Source: Bacteroides oleiciplenus YIT 12058 (GTDB lineage: Bacteria > Bacteroidota > Bacteroidia > Bacteroidales > Bacteroidaceae). From it: a DNA stretch of 64,000 bases. Of the stretch, positions 41,507 through 48,619 are shown piece by piece; positions within the stretch are counted from its first letter, which is position 1; each line of letters starts with the position of its first letter. The translations under genes were made by a program, and so were the position numbers. Where the stretch lies: positions 1,017,786 to 1,081,785 of the forward strand of contig NZ_JH992940.1 in the NCBI RefSeq assembly GCF_000315485.1. Direction: 5' to 3'. The notes beneath the pieces are model-generated. The model worked only from the letters and a program-made list of their open reading frames with translations. It did no database searches and had not been told where the DNA came from.

Positions 41507-41643
41507 GGGGACACTGGGGACAGAAGTTCACCCCCTCTCTAGCACACACACGCGTATATTAATAATGTACACGCATTAAATTATGCACGCGCTCGTGTGT
41601 GTGTGTGCTAGAGAGGGGGTGAACTTCTGTCCCCAGTGTCCCC
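41507..41643. repeat. Palindrome with perfect 45-bp arms
   Basis: The arms 41507-41551 and 41599-41643 are exact inverse copies, each ending inward in a (CA)n/(TG)n run, with a 47-nt AT-rich loop. It lies in the 522-bp gap between the carboxyltransferase and sigma genes. No ORF. Confidence 0.95.
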
Positions 41644-41723
41644 ACCTTAGCTTTATATTTCTCAACCTCACCTTTACGTTGCTCAACCTTAACTTTACGT
41701 TGCCCAACCTCACCTTTAATTCC
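41640..41723. repeat. Direct array of 21-bp units next to the palindrome
   Basis: CCCCACCT (41640), CTCAACCT (41661), CTCAACCT (41682) and CCCAACCT (41703) begin units exactly 21 bp apart, each followed by a CACCTTTA- or AACTTTA-type tail and often ACGTTG. Confidence 0.75.
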
Positions 41724-41738
41724 TCATACAAAAAATAC

Positions 41739-41765
41739 GCCCAGAGCACTTGCCCTGGGCTATAA
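41739..41765 (-). terminator. Terminator of the sigma factor gene
   Basis: GCCCAG and CTGGGC pair around a 10-nt loop; on the minus strand they are followed by GTATTTTTTG. It lies 43 bp beyond the sigma stop. Confidence 0.75.
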
Positions 41766-41807
41766 GATTAAAGTCTTTCGATTTATTCAATCTTGTATTG
41801 TCTGTTT

Positions 41808-42311
41808 TTAAACAAAGTCTTTCAATTCTTGTTGTAGCCGCTGGCGGGTGAAGAAGATGCGGCTTTTTACGGTTCCCAAAGGTAATCCGAGTCGATCGGC
41901 AATTTCGCGGTACTTGAAGCCGGAGACGTGCATGGAGAAAGGCACTTTATAATCACGTGGCAATGAATTGACGATGCGATGCATCTCTTTCAAGTCATAA
42001 GACCCTTCGGTGCTTGCAAAACCGGAGTTCTGGGGCAAGTTCAAGTGATAAAGGTTATCTGTCTGGTCCACGAAAGTTTGTTCGCGAACAATTCTGCGGT
42101 AATTATTAATAAAAATATTACGCATGATGGTGTACATCCACCCTTTGAAATTGGTATCGGGCATGTACTTGTCTTCGTTGTCCAACGCTTTGAGTGAGGT
42201 TTCCTGCAATAAATCATTGGCCTCCTCTTTATCGGCTGTCAACTTATATGCAAAGCGAAGCAGTTCTTCTTGCACACTAATCAAATCCTTCCTAAAACTG
42301 TAGGTATTCAT
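41808..42311 (-). CDS. ECF-like RNA polymerase sigma factor
   Basis: A 167-residue sigma-70 family protein. Region 2 includes 'LLRFAYKLTADKEEANDLLQETSLKAL' and 'FKGWMYTIMRNIFINNYRR' (about residues 16-75). Region 4 includes 'LPRDYKVPFSMHVSGFKYREIADRLGLPLGTVKSRIFFTRQRL' (about 118-160). No anti-sigma gene is adjacent, unlike the 19.5 kb sigma, so it may be an orphan stress or housekeeping ECF common in Bacteroides. It has its own terminator. Confidence 0.9.
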   Translation of the reverse strand: MNTYSFRKDLISVQEELLRFAYKLTADKEEANDLLQETSLKALDNEDKYMPDTNFKGWMYTIMRNIFINNYRRIVREQTFVDQTDNLYHLNLPQNSGFASTEGSYDLKEMHRIVNSLPRDYKVPFSMHVSGFKYREIADRLGLPLGTVKSRIFFTRQRLQQELKDFV

Positions 42312-42525
42312 ACTTTGCTCTTTTAAATGGTTAATAAATATTTTAAATTCACGATTGCAAGTTTAGGGAAGTTTCCAAAGTTTAGGGGGACTAATATTGT
42401 TTTTCTTTAAGGCGAAAACTAACATTTGACAGTTTTCACCCCCATTTTGAGAGTTTTCAGGTGCTATTTTCGATAAAAAGCGTATCTTTTTCCGAAGATT
42501 TCGTAAAGTGTTTGTGATTTTTTTA

Positions 42526-42533
42526 TAGTTTTG
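42526..42533 (+). promoter_or_regulatory. -7 box of the M16 peptidase gene
   Basis: TAGTTTTG, a perfect TAnnTTTG, with TTTC 23 bp upstream. The leader is about 40 nt. Confidence 0.5.
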
Positions 42534-42578
42534 CCTACATATAGCAAAAACACTTTATTAAAAAAACACTTTAATTTT

Positions 42579-45479
42579 ATGAGACGAATTTTCAAACTAT
42601 TCATTCTGCTGGCTATCATGGCTATCTCTTTGCCGTCCTTCGGTCAAGGGTTGAAAGCTTTCAAGCTGAAGAATGGTCTTTCCGTATATATATGGGAGGA
42701 CAACACGAAATCGGATGTGTATGGTATTGTGGCTTGTCGGACAGGCTCGGTCAATGATCCGGCGGAATACACCGGATTGGCTCACTACCTGGAACATGTG
42801 ATGTTCAAGGGTACCGATAAAATCGGTGCACTGGACTGGGCTACTGAAAAACCGCTTTATGAGAAAATTATCACTAAGTACGACGAAATGGCCGACGAAG
42901 CTGACCCCGTAAAGAAAGAAGCTATCGCAAAGGAAATCAACGAGCTGACTGTAGAAGCCGCCAAAGTGAGTGTATCTACTGAATTTATGAACCTGATAGA
43001 GAGCATGGGTGGTAAGGGACTGAATGCCGGAACCAGCTTTGACGTGACTTACTATCACAACTCATTCCCTCCCTACCAAATCAACAAATGGCTGGAAATC
43101 TACTCACAACGTATGATTAACCCGGTATTCCGTACCTTCCAGACTGAGTTGGAAAGTGTATATGAGGAATATAATATGTATCAGGACAACCCGAGCAGCG
43201 TACAGCAAGAGTTCATCTCAAGCAAGGCATACGAAGGACATCCTTACGCACGCCCCATCATCGGATTGCCCGAACACTTAAAGAACCCGCGTCTGAGCAA
43301 GCTCATCGACTATTACAATGACTGGTACACCCCCGAGAACATGGTACTCATCCTCGTGGGTAACGTTAATGCCCAGCAAATCAGCGGTCGCATCAATGCC
43401 ACTTTCGGACGCCTGCAAGCAAAAGCTACTCCCGAACGCAAAACTTATCCTGACCTTGACATCAAAGGCCGCAAGCAATATAATGCAAAAGTGGGTTATT
43501 ATCCCAACGTATGCCTCGTATACAAAGGTGTACCTGCCGGACATCCCGATGAAAAACCTTTGGATATCGCCATGTCTTTGCTGAGCAACAACAGCAACAC
43601 CGGTACACTGGACAAGTTGACCATCGACGGTGAACTGACCCAAGGTTTCGCCTATTCAGACAGCCGTCGCGAACAGGGCCGTAACATCGTACGCTGCGTT
43701 CCACTCTACGACGAAAACCAACGCCGTTTCGAATCAAACAAAAGCGCTGAAAAGAAAGCCCTGAAAGCTATCGAAAAAGTAGCCAACGGTGAATTTGAAG
43801 AATGGCAGATCAATTCTATCAAGAACAACATGTGCCGTGATTTCGACCGCAGCATGGAGTCAAACACCTACAAGGCACACATGCTGATGAACGCCTTCAT
43901 CAACGAAGAAGACCTGGGACAAGTACTCAACTACAAGGATGAAGTAATGGCTATCACAACAGAAGACATCAAACGTGTTGCCAAACAATATCTGACCAAT
44001 GACTACCTTGCCATCTACATTGAAAAAGGCAAGCTCGACAAGAGCGCTAAAATCAAGAAACCGGGATACAAGCCCATCGAACCTCCTGTAGGCAAACAAT
44101 CACTGTATGCCACACAGTTCAAGAACATGCCTATCGGACAGGTAGATGAAAAATTCATCAACTTCGGTGACGTACAAAGCAAACAGTTGAACGACCGTTC
44201 CAAGATGTACTACACACAGAATCCGGAAAACAACGTATTCAGTCTGACCCTGCGCTACGGTGTCGGCGAACGTGAATTCCGCAAACTGGGCATTGCCGCC
44301 GACCTGATGAATAATGCCGGTATCATGGGTGCCTACGAACCGCAACAACTGAAAGAAGAACTCGGTAAACTGAACGCTACCTGTGAAGTAAGTGCCAACA
44401 GCAACTACCTCTATATTACTATGGAAGGTTACGAAGAAACTTTGCCGCAAGCTTGCCAACTCCTTGCCCGTCAGATTCTGATGCCGAAACTGGACGACAA
44501 ACAGTTGAGCCGTATCAAAGGTTCCATGTTGGGTAGCCGCCAGCAGCGCAAAGAAAATGTAAACGCTTTGTCCAGCGCACTCATGCAATACATGATTTAC
44601 CAGGATAAATCGTCTTATATCGACGAACTGACCGACAAGGAAGTTTATGAATTGCAGATTTCCGAACTGACAGGCGACATCAACCGTGCTGCTAACTACG
44701 AAGCCGAAATCTTCTATTGCGGTACACTGCCTTTCGACAATGCTTACGACATCCTCAGCAAAAACCTGCCGCTGGTTGCCAACGAGAAGCCGTCTACTTC
44801 ACCGCAAGACAAGCCTATGGCTACTGTAACGGAAAACACCGTTTACTTCCTGCCGAACTCTGATGCAGAACAGGCACAAATCTACTTCTACATGCCGATG
44901 GAAAAGTATGATACGAAAGATGACGTGCTCCGTGACGCATTCAACCAATATTTCTCCGGTGGTTTCAACGGTTTGGTACTCGATGAAATCCGTGGAAAAC
45001 GTTCTATGGCTTACTCAGCCGGAGCTTACATCGGTACACCTGCATTGCCGGGCAACCCGACTTACCTCTTCGGTAACATCGGTACGCAGAACGACAAAGC
45101 CAACGATGCACTGGATGTATTCATGGGCCTGATTACAGACATGCCGAAGAATGCCGAACGTATAGACAACATCAAGAGCTACATGCGCCAGGAAATGCTG
45201 ACCACGCATCCTTCTTTCCGCAACAAGGCCGAATACATGAGATCACTGCAACGTGTAGGTTATAACGATGACCCCACCAAGCAAAACCTGCCGAAGGTGG
45301 ATGCCCTGACTTTTGATGATATCGTGAAGTATTACGAAGAGAATGTCAAAGGTAAACCCTACTGCATCGGTATCATGGGTAACCCGAAAGATATAGACGT
45401 GAAGAAACTTGAGAAATATGGTAAAGTAGTGAAACTGAACGAAAGAAAACTGTTCAACACGAAAGACGCCATGTTCTAA
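42579..45479 (+). CDS. Exported M16-family (insulinase/pitrilysin) metallopeptidase
   Basis: A 966-residue protein starting at MRRIFKLFIL, with a signal peptide to about residue 22. The inverted zinc motif H-x-x-E-H is 'HYLEH' at 69-73, with the third ligand Glu in 'FQTELESVYEEYN'. Two M16 domains and their M16_C partners are present; the C-terminal half has no HxxEH, as expected for the inactive half. It would digest small proteins or peptides in the periplasm. It has its own promoter and a strong terminator. Confidence 0.92.
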   Translation: MRRIFKLFILLAIMAISLPSFGQGLKAFKLKNGLSVYIWEDNTKSDVYGIVACRTGSVNDPAEYTGLAHYLEHVMFKGTDKIGALDWATEKPLYEKIITKYDEMADEADPVKKEAIAKEINELTVEAAKVSVSTEFMNLIESMGGKGLNAGTSFDVTYYHNSFPPYQINKWLEIYSQRMINPVFRTFQTELESVYEEYNMYQDNPSSVQQEFISSKAYEGHPYARPIIGLPEHLKNPRLSKLIDYYNDWYTPENMVLILVGNVNAQQISGRINATFGRLQAKATPERKTYPDLDIKGRKQYNAKVGYYPNVCLVYKGVPAGHPDEKPLDIAMSLLSNNSNTGTLDKLTIDGELTQGFAYSDSRREQGRNIVRCVPLYDENQRRFESNKSAEKKALKAIEKVANGEFEEWQINSIKNNMCRDFDRSMESNTYKAHMLMNAFINEEDLGQVLNYKDEVMAITTEDIKRVAKQYLTNDYLAIYIEKGKLDKSAKIKKPGYKPIEPPVGKQSLYATQFKNMPIGQVDEKFINFGDVQSKQLNDRSKMYYTQNPENNVFSLTLRYGVGEREFRKLGIAADLMNNAGIMGAYEPQQLKEELGKLNATCEVSANSNYLYITMEGYEETLPQACQLLARQILMPKLDDKQLSRIKGSMLGSRQQRKENVNALSSALMQYMIYQDKSSYIDELTDKEVYELQISELTGDINRAANYEAEIFYCGTLPFDNAYDILSKNLPLVANEKPSTSPQDKPMATVTENTVYFLPNSDAEQAQIYFYMPMEKYDTKDDVLRDAFNQYFSGGFNGLVLDEIRGKRSMAYSAGAYIGTPALPGNPTYLFGNIGTQNDKANDALDVFMGLITDMPKNAERIDNIKSYMRQEMLTTHPSFRNKAEYMRSLQRVGYNDDPTKQNLPKVDALTFDDIVKYYEENVKGKPYCIGIMGNPKDIDVKKLEKYGKVVKLNERKLFNTKDAMF

Positions 45480-45497
45480 CAGGAATCTCCTTTAATT

Positions 45498-45540
45498 TAA
45501 AAGGGTATCACCTAAATTTCAGGTGATACCCTTTTCTTTT
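45498..45540 (+). terminator. Strong terminator after the M16 peptidase gene
   Basis: AAAAGGGTATCACCT pairs perfectly with AGGTGATACCCTTTT around a 7-nt loop, followed by CTTTTG. Its T/A tails may also stop the convergent channel gene. Confidence 0.9.
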
Positions 45541-45559
45541 GTCCTTGCAATTAAGATTT

Positions 45560-46198
45560 TTAGTCCTTGTCTTTATTATCTTCCTCTTCCCCACTTCCCG
45601 AAAGAATCGGCAAACAAATGTTATACTTCACCGCCAGAATACGTGTGACGAATACCGATACGCCGCCTGCCACCTGGCAACCGTAGGACTGCAAACCCAA
45701 TGCATGACACACCCAATAAACCGTGCCACCTACCACACACGCCATTGCATAAATCTCCTTCCTGAAAATCAGTGGAATCTCATTGATAAACACATCCCTA
45801 ATCACACCACCCGCAGCACCCGTAATGCTACCCATGATGATAGCCACCCAGAACGGATACCCCAACGCAATACTTTTCCCCACACCGACCACCGTAAACA
45901 GCGCCAGTCCGATGCTGTCGAAGATAAAGAATGTATTATGCAAATGAATGAGATGTTTACCAAAAAGGATTACCCAAAGCAGAGCCAGTCCCGTACATAT
46001 CAAGTAGATAGGGTCCGTCATCCAGCCCGGCGTCACACCCAGCAGCACATCACGTATCGTACCGCCTCCAATGGCAGTTACAAACCCTACCACGTATGCC
46101 CCAAACCAGTCGAACCGTTTTGCTGATGCCAGACGGATGCCACTGATAGCAAAGGCAAACGTACCTATAAAATCGAGTATTTGAACAAATGTTGGCAT
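45560..46198 (-). CDS. TRIC-type (YicG/UPF0126) cation channel family protein
   Basis: A 212-residue membrane protein with about seven helices in two homologous repeats, each ending in a G-G-G-x-I-R-D motif: 'AIGGGTIRDVLLGVTP' and 'GAAGGVIRDVFINEIP'. I start it at MPTFVQILDFIGTFAFA, the family's usual N-terminus; an ATG 9 nt upstream (46207) is also possible. Bacterial homologues of trimeric intracellular cation channels conduct K+ in studied cases; its role here is unknown. Confidence 0.88.
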   Translation of the reverse strand: MPTFVQILDFIGTFAFAISGIRLASAKRFDWFGAYVVGFVTAIGGGTIRDVLLGVTPGWMTDPIYLICTGLALLWVILFGKHLIHLHNTFFIFDSIGLALFTVVGVGKSIALGYPFWVAIIMGSITGAAGGVIRDVFINEIPLIFRKEIYAMACVVGGTVYWVCHALGLQSYGCQVAGGVSVFVTRILAVKYNICLPILSGSGEEEDNKDKD

Positions 46199-46292
46199 GA
46201 TAATCAATGATTAACGTTTAATGATTAGTGATTAATAATTGTCGGTTATTAAAATTATCGGCAAAGTAACGAATAATTTCCCTAAGAAAACG

Positions 46293-46300
46293 TACATTTG
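46293..46300 (+). promoter_or_regulatory. -7 box of the wecB gene
   Basis: TACATTTG, a perfect TAnnTTTG, 30 nt before the ATG. No clear -33 element. The spacer just before it (46205-46240) carries TTAATGA/TTAGTGA heptamers. Confidence 0.5.
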
Positions 46301-46329
46301 TCTCTTGGAAATTAAAAAAAACAGCAAAG

Positions 46330-47463
46330 ATGAAAATAACAATTGTGGCGGGAGCACGCCCCAACTTCATGAAAATAGCGCCTATCACCCGTGCCATCAA
46401 AGCCGCACAGGAAGCAGGAAAGCGAATCTCTTACCGACTGGTCTACACTGGACGTCAGGATGACACCAGTCTGGATGCTTCCCTATTTTCCGACTTGGAC
46501 ATGAAGCAGCCCGACGGTTATCTGGGCGTCATCGGACACGACCACTCCGAAGTGGCAGCTGCCATCATGCTTGCTTTCGAGAAGGAACTGAACAATTATC
46601 CCGCACAAGTGGTCCTCGTTGTAGACGACCTCACTGCCACCATGAGCTGCTCCATCGTCGCCAAGAAGCGTGGCCTGAAAGTGGCCCACCTCATTGCCGG
46701 CACCCGTTCTTTCGACATGAACATGCCCCGCGAAGTAAACCGCACCATTGTAGATGCCATCTCCGACTATCTGTTCACAGCAGGCATGGTTGCCAACCGC
46801 AACCTCAACCAAGAAGGCATGATACCCGAATACATCCATTACGTAGGAAATATACTAATAGATACCGTCCGCTACAACCGTCACCGCCTGTTGCAACCTG
46901 TGTGGTTCTCTTCCATGGGACTGGAGAAGCGCAGCTATTTGCTGCTTACCCTCAACCGGCACGACCTGTTGACAAAGAAAAAGGTACTCAATGCCCTGAT
47001 GCAGACATTGGTAGAGAAAGCTGAAGGCATGCCTATCATTGCCCCTTTGCATCCTTACGTGCAGAATGCCATCAAGGCACTCGAAATCTCCGCTCCCAAC
47101 CTGCACATTCTTCCGCCACAAAGCTATCTGCACTTCGGTTACCTCATCAACCATGCCAAAGGCATCATCACCGATTCCGGAAACATCGCCGAAGAGGCCA
47201 CTTTCCTCGACGTACCCTGCATCACCCTCAATTCCTATGCTGAACACCCCGAAACATGGCGTGTGGGCACCAATGAATTGGTGAATGAAGATCCTGCCGC
47301 TTTTGCCTCCATGCTGGAAACAATGTTGCACGGCGAATGGAAACACACTACTCTACCCGACCGTTGGGACGGACGGACGGCAGAACGCATTGTGCAGACG
47401 TTGATTTATGAAGAATCAAAAAGCGCACCAAAGAGTCAGGAAATGGACAACCTACAGAAATAA
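46330..47463 (+). CDS. wecB: UDP-N-acetylglucosamine 2-epimerase (non-hydrolysing)
   Basis: A 377-residue GT-B-fold epimerase producing UDP-ManNAc for surface polysaccharides. 'VAGARPNFMKIAPI' is the family N-terminus; 'HLIAGTRSFDMNMPREVNRTIVDAISDYLF' (family E-x-G-x-R ... N-R---D) and 'GIITDSGNIAEEATFLDVPCITL' are the active-site and UDP-binding segments. Position 3 of the E-A-G-R segment reads I-A-G-T-R. Its 3' end overlaps the convergent glycosyltransferase gene by 28 bp. Confidence 0.88.
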   Translation: MKITIVAGARPNFMKIAPITRAIKAAQEAGKRISYRLVYTGRQDDTSLDASLFSDLDMKQPDGYLGVIGHDHSEVAAAIMLAFEKELNNYPAQVVLVVDDLTATMSCSIVAKKRGLKVAHLIAGTRSFDMNMPREVNRTIVDAISDYLFTAGMVANRNLNQEGMIPEYIHYVGNILIDTVRYNRHRLLQPVWFSSMGLEKRSYLLLTLNRHDLLTKKKVLNALMQTLVEKAEGMPIIAPLHPYVQNAIKALEISAPNLHILPPQSYLHFGYLINHAKGIITDSGNIAEEATFLDVPCITLNSYAEHPETWRVGTNELVNEDPAAFASMLETMLHGEWKHTTLPDRWDGRTAERIVQTLIYEESKSAPKSQEMDNLQK

Positions 47464-48299
47464 CCCAATTTATAAAAAGCGAAAAGTCGCAGGGAAGGAT
47501 GTTTCCCGGTAAGATTTTTCTCCAGAAGACTTTCGGACATACGGAAAATGAAAGCGGTGAGTGCCACAGCATGAAACCGCTTCACTCCGTTGTACCAACG
47601 CAACAAACGGACGTAAGGAAGCAACTCCTGTTCATATCCCAATAGGTTTTTCACAGAACGGCGTGTCTTTGCCAGAAAGGCAAAAGTGTCCTCCTCCACC
47701 AGATGCCAAACAGGATTCTCAATATGCAGCACAGGTACCCCCGCCGCCTCCAACCTTCTTCCGAAAGCAGTGTCTTCATATCCCAAATGAAACGTTTCAT
47801 CAAAACGGACACTCAAAAAGATTTCCCTCGGAATCAAGAAATTCATACTTATGAATCGTTGATAAGGTTGCTTGTTCCGCTCAGTTGCCGGCTGCGCTTC
47901 CACCTGCATTCCATACTTATACCGCAGAACCGCCCCCTCCACTTTCTTATAGGAAAATCCGCCACAAACAACATGTTCGCCCACATGATTAAGGTATGTC
48001 GAAAGAAATTCTGCCTCCACAGGTCGTGTATCCGTATCCAAGAAAAGCAAATAAGGATAACAAGCCTGTTCTCCCAGATAATTTCGGACAAATGCCGGAC
48101 CATGATTTTCTTCAAGTTCAAGCACATGGCACCCTTTCAATACATTCAGTACCCGATTCTCTTCCCGCACCTCTTCACATGACGCATCATCTGCCAACAG
48201 GATTTCAAAAGGAATCTTCGTCAGCAAAGCCATCTCATGCAGCTTCTTCACCAATGAAACGCAATTGATATTATATACCGGAATAAGGATGGATAACAT
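47436..48299 (-). CDS. Glycosyltransferase family 2
   Basis: A 287-residue GT-A enzyme. 'LSILIPVYNINCVSLVKKL' is the N-terminal strand, 'ADDASCEE' the first Asp pair, 'FLDTDTRP' the D-x-D metal site and 'DETFHLGYEDTAFGRRL' the acceptor/catalytic region. No membrane helices. The start at MLSILI is fixed by the -7 box TATATTTG only 4 nt upstream and by the family N-terminus. It overlaps wecB tail-to-tail, suggesting a shared surface-glycan function. Confidence 0.85.
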   Translation of the reverse strand: MLSILIPVYNINCVSLVKKLHEMALLTKIPFEILLADDASCEEVREENRVLNVLKGCHVLELEENHGPAFVRNYLGEQACYPYLLFLDTDTRPVEAEFLSTYLNHVGEHVVCGGFSYKKVEGAVLRYKYGMQVEAQPATERNKQPYQRFISMNFLIPREIFLSVRFDETFHLGYEDTAFGRRLEAAGVPVLHIENPVWHLVEEDTFAFLAKTRRSVKNLLGYEQELLPYVRLLRWYNGVKRFHAVALTAFIFRMSESLLEKNLTGKHPSLRLFAFYKLGYFCRLSIS

Positions 48300-48303
48300 T
48301 GCG

Positions 48304-48334
48304 CAAATATACTTTTTCTTTCGTTTGCCCGAAA
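48304..48334 (-). promoter_or_regulatory. Promoter giving a leaderless glycosyltransferase mRNA
   Basis: Minus strand TTTC (48334-48331), a 19-bp spacer, TATATTTG (48311-48304), then CGCA and the ATG at 48299. Confidence 0.65.
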
Positions 48335-48531
48335 GAAAAAGTATCAAAAAGAAAGGGCACGGGCTCAGTCTACGGTGCTACTCCGACACTGCCAGGCACA
48401 GGTAAGGGGCGATTGTCTGAGCGAAGCGAGTTCGAGCCCCGTCTGTGCATGGCAGTGTCGGAGTAGCACCGGAAGTGCAGCCTTGATTTTTTCTTTGGTA
48501 TCTTTCTTTTGCATCAAGGCAAAAGAAAGTA
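48309..48531. repeat. Nested ~220-bp palindromic element
   Basis: Outer arms are A/T-rich (TACTTTTTCTTTCG against AAAGAAAGTA). Inside are perfect 22-bp arms (48373-48394 and 48450-48471) and an inner GGGGC/GCCCC stem (48406-48410, 48436-48440). No ORF. Such TACTTTTTCTTT-ended elements recur between genes in Bacteroides (from memory). Confidence 0.85.
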
Positions 48532-48590
48532 CATCCCCCCAAGTACATATACTTTAGATTATATTTGTTTCTTTTTTAACCTTAAATTGT

Positions 48591-48598
48591 TACCTTTG
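48591..48598 (+). promoter_or_regulatory. -7 box of the DUF5686 gene
   Basis: TACCTTTG, a perfect TAnnTTTG, 22 nt before the ATG. TTTG lies 23 bp upstream (48564-48567). Confidence 0.6.
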
Positions 48599-48619
48599 CA
48601 GCCTCATACTGACTTAAAT

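Larger units (their letters stand above)
48300..48619. other. Divergent spacer mostly filled by a nested palindrome
   Basis: This 320-bp gap holds the leaderless promoter of the minus-strand glycosyltransferase (48304-48334), the palindrome at 48309-48531 and the -7 box of the DUF5686 gene (48591-48598). No gene is seen. Confidence 0.7.

Noticed and set aside
41507..41723. Possible CRISPR array, because of regular repeats near a palindrome
   Set aside because: Units are 21 bp without unique spacers of constant length and there are no cas genes; it is a simple direct array.
41583..41765. Plus-strand frame through the 45-bp palindrome and 21-bp array
   Set aside because: Its protein is only a translation of the repeats and the terminator (NLTF repeated); no start context.
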